Counted from the stretch's first letter, positions 23,854 through 34,680 are shown. The stretch: 64,000 bases of DNA from Diprion similis (GCF_021155765.1 NC_060109.1:3869001-3933000); one strand, 5' to 3'. Translations and numbers: made by a program. Notes: generated by a model from the sequence alone, not told the origin.

Positions 23854-24275
23854 GGCTGCGAGTCATAGACCGGCTGTATTGAATTACGCACTATACCTAT
23901 ATAGCCGCTCAAAAGTATCAGACACCAGTGTCCGCATTCAAACGTATTATAATCCTGGTACCCTTCATGATTATATTCAACGCTACCAACACCGAGATAT
24001 TTTATGAGGTCCGAGGGTGGTTGCAGGTTACCGAAACTGTCAAAGTAATCGATGTTATTGTCACGTTTTTTGTACGCAACCCGGTGTGTTCCAGGACCCT
24101 CTTTGTAGTCAAGGTTGACTATGGCTGACTCGTTTTTTTCGTGGGCCGCAATTAGGCATTTCGTTCCGCATAAAAACACCGTGGAACCACGGAATCTTGA
24201 AGATTTTTGAATATCTCAACAAATCCCAATCAGTCAACGCTCGACGTGGTAGCTTCGCATCTAGTTTTTTGGAAG
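23838..24275 (-). pseudogene. Polinton adenain-like cysteine protease, frameshifted
   Basis: The N-terminal segment (TDWDLLRYSKIFKIPWFHGV, about 24235-24180) is in a different frame from the rest, with the shift near 24140-24165. The remainder is open: NESAIVNLDYKEGPGTHRVA, YFDSFGNLQPP, ECGHWCLILLSGY. The expected catalytic His (GTH), Asp (YFDSFG) and Cys (HWC) are all visible. The position after GTH is Arg where I expect Trp. In relatives it matures the capsid proteins; this copy is inactivated by the frameshift. Confidence 0.85.
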
Positions 24276-24974
24276 ATGGGGACGGAGACCCGTCTTATAC
24301 GGTTTCAAATGAAGACCTTTACCCAACGCGATAGCTTCTATAGTTTTGTTGTGCCGTTTGCACTTCTCCAGTTCTCGTTTAGCAGGGCTTGCATCATTGA
24401 CAGCTTTTGCTATACTTGCCACGCCGCCAGCTAACGCGCCTGTGGACCAAGTCCAGCAAAATCGGGAACCAGAAATGGTAGAAATCCTACCTTTGAAGGT
24501 ACAGGTAGAACTCGCGGTGGTCGCACTTTACATTCGCCACCTGCTTTTTAACAGCGCTCTCAGCTTCCTGAAGCGCAGACTCGATAGCTACTTTTGCATC
24601 GTTGCTCGGAATCATGGATCGTTTTGCACCATTTGTAATGCTTTCAAGGTCACGTTTTTCGGTTTTTGAAATCCCGTTCCTAGTTTTGATTTCACTTTCA
24701 TTGTATTAGCTACCGCCCAAGCCGCTGCTTTCTCGCTCAAATTGGTGTCTGGCGCGAAAACCCGTTTCCAAGCTTTTTCAGCCAACACACTATCAGCCTC
24801 GCTCCTGACTTCAAGATTTTCACGATTTTGCGAGTAAGCAATGTCGTGGTTCTTGCAAGCTGCGTCGAGAGGATTGATTTCCGGATCACCTCGCTTGAGT
24901 GGCTTTGTCAACTTTGTACCAGGTCCACAGTACTGATAACCAAGTACGTACAATTCGACTGGGAGGCTGTTCAC
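24255..24974 (-). pseudogene. Polinton protein with phospholipase A2-like (parvovirus VP1-type) domain
   Basis: The minus-strand ATG at 24974 starts MNSLPVELYVLGYQYCGPGT. The Ca-binding loop YCGPGT and the active-site helix HDIAYSQ with its His-Asp pair are both present in the first 55 residues, as in Phospholip_A2_4 domains. A second segment continues in shifted frames: ALQEAESAVKKQ, then GFLPFLVP, IAKAVNDASPAKRELEK, and a C-terminal HLKPYKTGL. Stops and shifts fall near 24.50, 24.44 and 24.27 kb. The domain is used by parvoviruses to cross endosomal membranes; a similar role in Polinton particles is inference. Confidence 0.75.
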
Positions 24975-25070
24975 CAGACTCTTGCCACACTTATAACCCC
25001 TCCCGATGGACTGAGATTTTAAAATATCTATATCTACTCAAAATCCTTTGAGCAACCAAAGTACTAATCG

Positions 25071-25487
25071 TTGAAGCAATTGTTGGACAACGTTGAGAAT
25101 ATGGAGTATTTTCCTTATACCGAGTGTGAGCAAGTGATTACACCGGACGAAGCACGACCCAACTCAATAATCGTTTTTGATGATGTAGCATGCGAGAAGC
25201 AGGACAATATTAGAGTCTACTTCTGCATGGGCAGGCATCACGATGTTGATTGTTTCTATCTCTGTCAGACGTACGCGCGTATTCCCAAACATCTCGTGCG
25301 CGACAACGTAAACTTACTCGTCTTATTCAAACAAGACGATATAAACCTGAGACACGTATACAACGACCATGTGAACACCGATATGTCTTACATACAGTTT
25401 AAAGATGTGTGCTCCGCATGCTGGAACGGTGTAGTACGAGTTTCTTGCGATCGACAAAGACAGCTAGCCCAACCAAGGACGTTATAG
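25071..25487 (+). pseudogene. Polinton A32/FtsK-like packaging ATPase, C-terminal half
   Basis: Contains the Walker B region NSIIVFDDVACEKQ, then YFCMGRHHDVDCFYLCQTYA and LVLFKQDDINLRHVYNDHV, the conserved C-terminal motifs of the Polinton genome-packaging ATPase. The first half with the Walker A P-loop is absent upstream; the preceding 90 bases have no similar content, so the gene is truncated. It stands divergent to the PLA2-like gene. The final residues after CSACW read off-family, suggesting a frameshift near 25425. Confidence 0.85.
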
Positions 25488-25584
25488 GAAGGGATTCGAT
25501 TCTTTCATTAGCCTGGAAAAGTAATAAAAATCTTGTGTTTCCAAGTGTGAGACACAGTAGCGTTGCAGTCTCAGTTGCGTCAAC

Positions 25585-26484
25585 ATGCAGGGCTCCAAAA
25601 TTCCTAAGCAAAAAGAAGTCCTACATCAGATCGCTCAAGCGAGTGCTGCGATCCGTCGAAAACACAGATTGCTCAAGTCGGGCAAGACATCCACGGCTCG
25701 GAAATTGAGCAACGTTTTCAAACCAGCAGTGACTTTGGTGCGAGAACTGGTGAATGTTACAAAAGAGATGAAACTTGTGAAACAAGAAGTGGAAGAAATT
25801 AAACAAGAAATAAAGCAGATGAAAAATGAAACGAGCAATGAAACAGTCTCGGAAATGGATGATTCCTTTGCTTCGGCAGGAGATGAAACAATCGTAGAAA
25901 CACCTGTTGATGAAACTGAAATCAAGTATTTTGAAATGATGTGATATGAAACGAGAAAAAGTGAATTGGACAACGTGTACGGTGTACGCAACCTCTCAAC
26001 CGGACTAATGATTGGTGATTCGTTAATGAGTTTTGAGAGTGACCACATCCGTATTGGTGATACGCTTTACCCAAAAACGAAAAGGTTGCTGGAGCTTTTG
26101 TTCAAAAAGAAGCCGGACAGGTCCTATGTGAGCGACGGAGATCGGGAAAATTATAGAAACATAATCCTCATAACGAACGCGCATAAAAAATATTACTCAT
26201 CTCATGGAGCTGTTCGAAGCGATAACAGTTACAAATTGAAGAATGTCATTGCCGAATTGCTGCATCATTCACCATCGCCTCAGCGAAAGAGTGAAGGTCT
26301 ACTACCGCAAACGATGATTACACGACAAGGTGTTCAAACAGAATACGTTTTCTGGAATGATCCAAACGAGTCAGTGAAGCGTCTTCGTCTACTCCTAGCA
26401 TCCCAGGCGACGGGAAATCCGAGTCACAACAACGAAGTAATATCTATTATCGAAAAACTGCGCGAAACAGGAAGCATTTATTAA
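25585..26484 (+). pseudogene. Polinton coiled-coil accessory protein with one in-frame stop
   Basis: One frame of 299 codons (MQGSKIPKQKEVLHQIAQAS at the start) broken only by TGA at 25942-25944. Residues about 45-85 form a Lys/Glu-rich coiled coil (VKQEVEEIKQEIKQMKNE). The second half holds NVYGVRNLSTGLMIGDSL, ELLFKKKPD and LRLLLASQATGN, which I recognise as a conserved Polinton protein of unknown function, possibly a virion component. Frame and reading are otherwise intact. Confidence 0.8.
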
Positions 26485-26517
26485 GCAGCTCCCATCGCTT
26501 TGGCATTCATTTCCGAG

Positions 26518-26919
26518 ATGAGCGTTGACGTGTTTGGACGGCATGTGGATAAAAACATATCTACGGGTAATCGCGGCCCTCCCGGTGTCGGATTTCAAAT
26601 CACTGCGGACGGACATTACGATCTACAAAATAGAAGACTGTGCAATGTCGCAGACGCTGTTGAGCAAAACAATGCTGTAACTTTGAAAATCTTACGACAA
26701 AAATTCAACTTCCCACAAAAACAAATCGACAACCTTACTCAAATAACCAAAGCTTTGGATATCACCACGGCGAAAGCTTTGGATACTTTTTACGCAGATT
26801 TTGGAACAGGCAGAGACCTGTCGATCCGAAATGCCGAGATCACTTTCAAATTGGACACCAGAGTGAGAGCATTGGAAGGTGAACGAGAAAAAGCTAACGC
26901 TGGTGACGGAACTGCATAA
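26518..26919 (+). CDS. Polinton small accessory protein, GPPG-containing
   Basis: Frame starts at ATG 26518 (MSVDVFGRHVDKNIS) and includes NRGPPGVGFQITADGHYDLQ and NRRLCNVADAVEQNNAVTLK. It is a conserved Polinton reading frame between the coiled-coil protein and the integrase; the C-terminal third is helical. Function unknown; a tail-fibre- or attachment-like role has been suggested to me only by the GPPG segment and is weak. The stop overlaps the start of integrase similarity. This is one of the few unbroken genes of the element. Confidence 0.65.
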   Translation: MSVDVFGRHVDKNISTGNRGPPGVGFQITADGHYDLQNRRLCNVADAVEQNNAVTLKILRQKFNFPQKQIDNLTQITKALDITTAKALDTFYADFGTGRDLSIRNAEITFKLDTRVRALEGEREKANAGDGTA

Positions 26920-27805
26920 ACCTGCACGCCGGAATTACCCGCGTCGCCGTGTATACGTGCGCGGCATTGACGAGACCTGGCAGGCGGATCTTGCTTATAT
27001 AATATCGTACTCTGGGCAAAACAAAGGCTACAAGTATATGCTTACAGTCATTGATATTTTTTCAAAGCATGCGTGGGCTGTACCAATAAAGAGCAAGTCC
27101 GGGGATGAAGTTACAAAGGCCATGGAATCTGTGTTAACTTAAGAACGTGTACCGAAAAAATTACACGTGGATAGAGGAACGGAATTTTACAACTCAAAAT
27201 TTGAATCTCTTATGTCACGCCATGAAATCAAACTTCACTCAACGTACAGTAGTTTGAAGGCTTCGATCTGTAAACGATTTAATTGTACGCTGAAAAGTAA
27301 AATGTAGAAACGGTTCAGTATGCAAGGAAGCTACAAGTGGCTCAGCATCTTATCTGATTTAGTATCGGTTTACAACAGCACGAAACATCGAACCAAAAGA
27401 ATAAAGCCGTCGGATGTCACCGTTGCGAACGAAAGACTGGTATTACGTCATGCGTATGGAGAGCTTCGAGCCAAACCTACCAAACCGACAAAGTTCAAAA
27501 CCGGTGATGAAGTTCGAATCAGCAAGTTCAAAAACGTCATTGAGACAGGTTACACTCCCAATTGGACGACTGAAATATTCACAATGAGCCAAGTAGAAAA
27601 TACCAATCCCGTGACGTACAAGCTCGAAGATTACTAAGGTCAACCCATTGCTGGTGGTTTCTACGAACAAGAGCTCCTCAAGGTTGAACATCCGGATACT
27701 TATCTCCCGGAAAAGGTGCTCGAGAAGCGGGGAAAAAAATTATACGTGCAGTGGCCAAGTTGTGACAATACACACAACAGTTGGATAGATGAATCTCATA
27801 TGTAA
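26879..27805 (+). pseudogene. Polinton retrovirus-like integrase with C-terminal chromodomain
   Basis: The core reads DETWQADLAYI (first Asp), LTVIDIFSKHAWAVP, LHVDRGTEFYN (second Asp) and LKASICKRFNCTLK. In the last, the catalytic Glu of the usual ERFNRT is replaced by Lys. Downstream are LSDLVSVYNSTKHRT, GYTPNWTTEIF, PIAGGFYEQELLKVE and a chromodomain (VLEKRGKKLYVQWPSCDNTH). Stops are at 27140, 27305 and 27635 in one continuous frame series. It catalyses insertion in intact elements; both stops and loss of the third acidic residue inactivate it. Confidence 0.92.
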
Positions 27806-27884
27806 TATTGAATAACGAAAATTATTTTTCAAGTATGTGTCTTTATTTTTACATCTTAGAGATACAATTCACAGCAGTGCTCAG

Positions 27885-30800
27885 TTTAACTGCAAGACTT
27901 GTAGCCCCACGGCAGCTTATCTGTTGTGTGTCGAAATAAGATACGCTTATCGTCGTTCCAGCTCAGTGCTACTTTCTTCTATTCAATGGTATAGACCTGA
28001 TGCTTCTGACTCTGTATTAGACTCTGATGTTCGACTTAATTGTCGTGTTCTAAAGCACACTCCAAGTAATCATCGAAAGTTATAGTTTTTAATAGAGATC
28101 CTTTGACACCCTTGGCTCGTTTTTCATCCTTATCCTCCCCCATCGCTCTGAATGAATACAACTTCGCTATCAAGCCGATAAATTTTACCGCTATTTTTCC
28201 ATCACACTCATTTTTCATCAAACCCAAAACTTTTCTATTAACCAACGGCATTCCGTAGACATTATCAGGTAGATAAACCAAGGTATCAAATTTATCCAAG
28301 TCCTGTTTGATGCATTCGTAAATGTTGGGGACGGTGAAGTGATATATCAAACTATCCGTGTCAGTGTACATTAATTTTGCCTGATGTCGAAATTTCGTTT
28401 CAATATACTTGTAGTGAAAATCGTAAATAAAGGTCTTCGAGAGATCTAAAACAGAGAAGCCTGCATACATTGGTTTGTTGAGTTTGACTGTCGATCTACG
28501 TAATTCAACTATTATCATATCTTTATCAAAGATTGTGCAGTTGTGGAAATTTGGTTTGGCTATAGTAGCTCTAGCATCTTCTATCCTATTTCGTGATCAG
28601 CCTGACATCTCTATACTTCCTAACAATTTCCATTGTCTTACCGAAAACTGCGTTGATCATCAGTTTATAGAAGTTTTTTTCGAATTTATTGTTTGATTTT
28701 TTGCGTAAGTCGGTATTTAAATGTATGTATTTTTTTAACCACGGCGTTTGTCTTACCTCGAGAACTCTATGAATTTCAACTAATTTTAAACCTAATTCCA
28801 AGCATTGTTTCAAGACGCGGTAATGAACAACATAGTTTTGCTCGGAAAGTAGCGTGGTCGTCAATTTCGGCTGCTTACTTTCTGAGATGGGAGCTAGGTA
28901 GGTATGTTGTGTTCCGGACACAGTGGTAAATCTCTATGCATTTCATGCAATTCCTCAGAATATTTTAAATTTACCTCTAATATACATATAGCCAAACTCC
29001 GCTTCGTCTGAGATGGCAAAAACATCAAATCGTCCGAAATCTAATATCCATTCGAATTGACTGCATGGCAAGAGTCAAGTTCGTAGCCACACCGTACAAG
29101 TTGTTATAACGTCAACGTACATGAGATAAGACTCTTCGAACGCTGGATTGAAAGCATCTCCCATGTATCTATTGTTAGCCTTTGCATATCGATTAGAGCA
29201 TTGGGACACACTACCTCAAATACCTTGTTCAATAAACATAAGCATATCTATATCAGTGAGAAGCTCGAGTTCGATACCGGTACATTTCAACATTGCGTCA
29301 AACGAAAGACCGGGTGCTGTAAAATAATGTAAAGGGTCCAGGTCCTACGTTGCATAACAATTTTGTCGAAAGTTTTTAAAAACGTCAGCTTACAGAAAAA
29401 CATTATTTTGAAAATATAAGTCTGAATATTCCCCCAACGGTTCAAGATTAAAAGCTTACCAAACTTTAATTTTTTTTGAGGTGGTAACTTTACGTCCACG
29501 AGCTTCTCCCAACCATCCATGTACTCATACGGAAAAACACTTCTCCTGGTTAATAACTCGAATTTTTCAGAGCTAGTGTAAAATTTACATGTAATTACTT
29601 TCTGATTATCATTCAAATACGTTGCCAATTTTGCGAGGCTGCTGGGCATAAAACGGAACGTATCTATAAATCTAAACTTTATATCTGTCCCATTGACATG
29701 TTTTGTGACGAAATTTACTTTTCTTTGTTCACGGGTAAAAGCTGAATAGTACCCCCGAAAGTTGTGGCCAATGCTTCAATCAGCAAATGCGAATCGTAAC
29801 CCGACAGATTGTGGAATATCACTAGGATAGTATACGAGTTTTGATCATTAAGATTACAGCTTTGATGCGCAGGACCACGGTACTTTCCTGTGAAATGACA
29901 GTGATCACGGTGTTTCACGTCTTCGCGCGTGAACGGCTTTTCACAAATATGACATACCTTTGATAAATGAAATTCATTAATTTGATTGAAATTCAGCGAC
30001 TCCATAGGTACAACAGTGTTGAGATACGTTTCTAACGAGTGTGCCAATTGCTCCAACTCATTCACAAACCATTCGATGCCAGTCTCCCTGCGGTTAATTT
30101 TGAACGTTGAAATGGAATCGTTAAAGGTGCAATGAAGGTAATACGCTCTACTGAACGCAATATGATTTTGGTAAATGGTTCTATTTTCTGACACTTGAAT
30201 ATCAGGAGCTTGCAACAAGCATTCAAGATTCACGTAAATACAGAACGGAACGGTTTCTTTGTGCTTAAAATTCAAAAATTTCAGAATCTCTTCCTCTTCC
30301 TTGGGTAAAACGACTTTGGTCTTGTTTAAATTCAAGCAATCGATTCTGTGCTTTGTTAAACATCTTTCAGAGTCAAAATGCGTCAGACATCTATCACATA
30401 ACAAAATATGTTGTGCACGTTTTGAAATTTAGCACTTGTCAATCGCGACAAATTCCGAATCCAAGCAAAATGAAAGATTGTATTCCTTTCACAATATTTT
30501 ATATCAATATTATCATCGTCATCGTCAATAATTTCGGTTTTCACTACCAAGAGATGAATTACAGGTTTATTAGACTTATTCTAACTCAAGTGAATCGGTA
30601 CTATTTCACTTTTTATTCCACTATCTTGGTCTATACCATAAATATTGATAGAAAGCCCGTTGAGTTTTTCAAATTTCGAACTGGTATTTTTATCTAGAGA
30701 CATAGGAAGGTTTATACCATCATACCGTAGCACTGAGCTGAAATGTGGGTATGAGTTGGTTAGGTCAGGATGGATGTCGTTGGCGGGGAACAGAGCTGCG

Positions 30801-31575
30801 GTGACCGACCAAAGAAAGCAGTACAAGTCGTTGTTTCGGATGTTCACCACAGCCTTCTTATCTCTGATGTGCTTCGGTAACGGGGTGTAGGTACACATAC
30901 CACCTCGTAGCGGCGTATACTCGTTAATGTCGACGGCAAGATTGATAATTTCAAGTACTGGCCAGCCTGAATCCTTTTCCTGGAAATCTTCCACCTTTGT
31001 TAACAAACAGTTTATTACATTTTCGATTAACCATTTTTTAATATCCGTTGTCCAGAGGATGATTTTGTTTTTCGTATAAAAGAGTTTGTTCTCTTCTACT
31101 ATGTGATCATCCTTCTTACTTCGAATTTACAAGCCAGGATAGCGTTTACTTTTAGGCTCCCCATTTTTCGCAAAGCGTTTTTCAGTCTTGTCACGGCAAG
31201 TAACTCTGCGTCTTCTAGAAACCTCTCCACGTCTTTATGTTTCAAATTGGTGATGGATCCGGTTTGTATTCTTCCCTCAAAAGCAGACTCTAATTCTTCC
31301 CAGTGTGCGCGATTGCTTCTTCTTTGTTTCCGCGTACCGTCACCCGTTCTCTGAAGACGCTTCAATTTTTCCGCCAGCGATTTCAAGAGTCCGATCTTTG
31401 TGATTTTTGTTTTCTCATCCATCGTTGAGGCCTTTCGCAGAATTTTGTTTAAAATCCGGATCTTTTGCGTCCCAAATTTGATCCATTTCTGAATTTCTGT
31501 TGGCGATGATTTGTCCAACGTTTTGTACGCAGATTCCATACCGTTGATCAATTTCAAACATTTCGCGAATTCCAT
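27885..31575 (-). pseudogene. Polinton protein-primed family B DNA polymerase, broken into several frames
   Basis: Read from 31575 leftwards. An N-terminal region (31575-31100) is followed by EDFQEKDSGWP and PLRGGMCTYTPLP (31006-30581). A C2H2-like finger LCDRCLTHFDSERC comes next. Exo I has Asn in place of the first Asp (YVNLECLL). An HNH/zinc segment CHICEKPFTREDVKHRDHCH precedes Exo II NLSGYDSHLLI. The palm motif A region near 29.05 kb is split by a frameshift. Motif B reads [12 protein letters not shown] and motif [11 protein letters not shown] (28390-28360). The C-terminus (KLPWGYK) ends near 27890. At least five stops or shifts, plus the exonuclease substitution, make it non-functional. 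It lies convergent to the integrase as in other Polintons. Confidence 0.93.
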
Positions 31576-31648
31576 CTTCCTTACTTCTCACGTGCCCTTG
31601 ACACGTTTAAACTTGAATGATCGTTTTCCCGCGATGGTAATCCTTTTG

Positions 31649-31888
31649 TAGCAACGGATATTGACCTTATCACATGTATGTGTGAGATTCTTGGTGTCAA
31701 AGGTCACAAGAAAAGCCAAAGAAAATTGACGTTTCAGCCCTGAGGGGGGCCCTCCTCAGAAAAACTATAAATTTATTATAAATAAGTAGGTAAAAAAACC
31801 AATAATTATACAATAACGGCCCCCTCAGGGCCGAAACGTCAATTTTCTTTGGCTTTTCTTGTGACCTTCGACACCAAGAATCTCACAC
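31649..31888. mobile_element. Hairpin element of 240 bases with 12-base flanking direct repeat
   Basis: GTAATCCTTTTG occurs at 31637-31648 and 31889-31900, directly flanking the segment. Within it, 31681-31742 (TGTGAGATTCTTGGTGTC onward) is the near-complement of 31823-31887. The two arms surround an AT-rich loop. The direct repeat looks like a long target duplication. A hairpin of this kind with a 12-base duplication does not fit the common MITE classes well; the arms are not at the left edge, so the left boundary may be mixed with Polinton flank. Confidence 0.6.
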
Positions 31889-32054
31889 GTAATCCTTTTG
31901 ATAGGAGGAGCTGTACGTGTGTCTGTGCACGCGGTGCAGTGGCACTCGGTGAACATGGGGGCCATCCTACGATATCACATTTGTTCGTTTGCAAAACATA
32001 AACATAAGGGTTCGTTATATAAGAGTCCTGGAAAGTTATTTGGTGGGGAGAAAG

Positions 32055-32384
32055 AACGTCACCTGGTTGATATTACTGCGAACTTTGGACTGAGCAGTTC
32101 TTTTGCTAAAAATGTCACGCGGTTGATAACGCACCGGACTTAGAACTCAAACAGAACGTCACGTGGTTCGATATCGTGGGAACGGAATGTCACGTGTTTC
32201 ACCCCGGCTATTCTCGAAACTAATAATTGTCGAATGTCACGTGGTTGATATCACGCTGGTATTTCGACCTCACAGGCAGTTTTCGAGAAGAGAATGTCAC
32301 GCGGTTGATATCAGGTTAACGAAAACAACTCTCGGAACTGTTAATTGTGGAATGCAGGGTGTCAAATGTCACACCGCAAGCCGC
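32055..32384. repeat. Seven interspersed copies of AA(T/C)GTCAC-GGTTGATA
   Basis: The word AATGTCACGTGGTTGATATC and variants start at 32055, 32111, 32155, 32186, 32233, 32293 and 32365. Spacings are 56, 44, 31, 47, 60 and 72 bases. The intervening bases are not repeated. Most copies keep GTCAC(G/C)(T/C)G. It resembles a cluster of binding sites or subterminal repeats more than a satellite. It lies about 0.5 kb beyond the Polinton polymerase gene, so it could belong to that element's end. Confidence 0.75.
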
Positions 32385-32389
32385 TCAAG

Positions 32390-33027
32390 GCTAACCGGAA
32401 CATTCCTGAGATGGGTACGCTGGGAACGGAAGGGTTTGCGTCTCCGCTACACCTCGACCGTCGGAAGGGTGGTGGGGCATGACAGCGAGGCTGATGGTAG
32501 GGCCGAGTAATTTTGACCTTCGGTCTAAAAACGGTCGGTAAAGCAGCAAATTATGACGATCGGCTGATAACACTGTCGTTAAGGTTGAACCTTTGATCGA
32601 TAAATGGGTAGCGCTATCTTGATCTTCGGTCGGTACAACATGCTGTGACGTCATCGCGAAGAAGTGTTTGAGTATTGTAATACCGACATTGTATCACTAC
32701 TACTACCTCCCCTTTACCGCCATTCCGTATCCGACATCTGGCATTTTGTAATAAATTTTGTTAGGAATCCCATATTTGTGACAGATTTATCATTTAATTA
32801 TGATTAATTATAATTATTTAATTAGATAATTTTGCCCCCCTTCTCCTCGCGCGCCCATCGCGGACCCCCCCCCCCCCCCTCAGCGCCGCTGCTGACACCC
32901 TGGCCGGCCCGTACGATAGGGGGGAAGCCCCTTTCGGAACGCTGCCATCTTGGTCAAGAACTATCTACCGGTGTGTTAACCACGCCAGGCGTACAATAAA
33001 CTGCGGTATCTTTCGTGAGATCCAGAG
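32390..33027. other. GC-richer intergenic block with a poly-C run
   Basis: 32.83-32.91 kb holds CCCCCC runs, including 15 C at about 32865-32879, within otherwise AT-rich DNA. No gene or RNA is recognised. Confidence 0.45.
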
Positions 33028-33923
33028 TGTATTCCGCCAGGGAACTGTGGCAGTCCAGTAACGGTAAATTTTGAATCTTGTAACTAGCGGCTGGTACTAT
33101 TTACTGATCATTTACTGCCAAAGTGTTCCACCGTGCTGGACAGTAAGAGTGATACATTTGATCTTCAATTTCGGGTAGAAATCAAAATTGAAATTAAAAT
33201 GGATTTCACACGGAAATTAACAATCACTGACTCTGAAACGAAAAAAACTCGAAAAGTTGTGCGGCTCATGCTACAAAGAAATAAAATATCTTATATTAAA
33301 TTGCTTCATGTCAAAATAATGATTCGTCTTGTACTTTGATTGCGTAGCGGAAATGTTACTGAAATTGTACATTTGTGTATCGAATAATGACCGTTTCAAT
33401 GAAAATTTTCTATTCGAGGTATTTTCGTATAACCTGATTTTTGAAGAGGATTTCATAATGAGTGGCATCCATATCATCATCACTATCACTACTACTAGAT
33501 GAAGTATAAAAATGATCTACGACTATGAATATACTTCTGCGTTATCCATAATAATTTCGTGAGTATAAAAATTAAGTGGAATTCCGTGATATTTTGACGT
33601 GTAACAATAATTATCAATTATGTTAAGTTTGTTAAGTAGGAATTCAGTCACTTGATTGATTTGTAAAAATTATTGAAACGGAACGCTTCTCACAAAACAA
33701 TTGTCAATAAAGATAATGATTATATTTGAAATGTAAAAGATGAGAATAAAATGCATTTATTCAGGATTTATTCGATACGCTATTCTATCAACAATAACAC
33801 TCGTTTACTGCCCAGCACGGTGGAACACCTTGGCAGTTAATGACCAGTAAATATTACCAGCAGCTAGTTACAAGATGCAAAATTTACTATTACTGGACTG
33901 CCACAGTTCCCTGGCGGAATACA
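33028..33923. mobile_element. Inverted-repeat element, 896 bases, about 125-base arms
   Basis: The left arm 33028-33151 begins TGTATTCCGCCAGGGAACTG; the right arm 33798-33923 is its inverted copy, ending GGCGGAATACA. The arms match nearly throughout, with one or two small gaps. The 650-base centre is AT-rich without a protein. No target duplication is evident at the flanks (CCAGAG / CCCCCA), so class is open. Confidence 0.8.
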
Positions 33924-34067
33924 CCCCCAACCTATACTCTTATTTCATCGGGGGCGTCCAACTTATTGTGTGTTCGGTAAGTTCCTGGTAAACTTCTCCG
34001 GGTGAGGTAGAGCTTGCTAAACTCCGTATCACAATATATATATATATTTATCTTATTTTTTTTACAA

Positions 34068-34134
34068 GTCTTATTTTTTCACAAGGAATCCGTCAGTCAG
34101 TTTCACTGACGGATTCCTTGTGAAAAAATAAGAC
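34068..34134. repeat. Perfect 30-base-arm hairpin
   Basis: Arm 34068-34097, a 7-base loop (CAGTTTC), and arm 34105-34134, fully complementary, with GGAATCCGTCAGT next to the loop. It lies just after a (TA)n run at 34034-34048. Could be a nanoMITE-like element or a folded RNA signal; nothing nearby explains it. Confidence 0.85.
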
Positions 34135-34429
34135 TAAAATTTGTCTGGACAATTTTTTTTTTAAAGCAACGGTTTTTGAGTTAGAGCCGTTTGAAGTCCA
34201 TCAATCACAGCGCAGATGGGACCGAGCGCGCGAGCCAAGTGCGAAGCTAGTGTAGTTGAGCCCGATACGTACGCTAGCCTCGCGCTAGGCTCGTGCGCCT
34301 GGCCCTATACCAATTATTAAAAATTACTGAACGAGTTTTTTGTCATGTACTTTTATACAAAAAATAATCCAAAAAATCTGAGATCTCACCGTAGAATATT
34401 GATCGTTTTGGTATGGACTACCCCATATA

Positions 34430-34582
34430 CAGGGTGAGTCAGTCAAAACGTTCAGAATGGGAGGAGCTCAGTTGACGGATCAGGCCGTACTTCTTAACCA
34501 ATCTGGAGCGAGTCAATTGAAACACCGAGAATGGGTAGAGCTTTGTTGACGGATTAGGCCGTAGCCCGCGTGTTGATACCAA
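34430..34582. repeat. Two diverged tandem units of about 73 bases after a CAGGGTG end
   Basis: Starting at 34430 with CAGGGTGAGTCAGTCAAAAC, the words GAGTCA, GAATGGG-(A)GAGCT, TTGACGGAT(C/T)AGGCCGTA recur at a 73-base shift. CAGGGTG also begins the fold-back element at 3428, so this may be one end of a related element whose other end I could not find. Confidence 0.55.
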
Positions 34583-34680
34583 AGTAAAGTCCGCAGTCTG
34601 TAGATAATTATACAAGTAGATAAAATACAAGAAATATTACAACGTCAGAAGACGCAAATAAAAAGGATGTCCTGGATCGT

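Larger units (their letters stand above)
22700..31575. mobile_element. Decayed Polinton/Maverick
   Basis: A cluster of virus-like genes in the canonical Polinton arrangement. On the minus strand: capsid protein N-terminus, a second capsid-like protein, adenovirus-type protease and a PLA2-like protein. On the plus strand: packaging ATPase, two small accessory proteins and a retrovirus-like integrase. Convergent on the minus strand is the protein-primed family B DNA polymerase. Nearly every gene has stops or frameshifts, the ATPase lacks its Walker A part and the capsid gene is truncated at about 22.7 kb. I could not find the terminal inverted repeats or the 6-base target duplication, so the ends are open. 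Confidence 0.93.

Noticed and set aside
32820..32900. Poly-C and GC-rich run as a possible G-quadruplex promoter
   Set aside because: No gene can be linked to it; a 15-C run alone is not enough.
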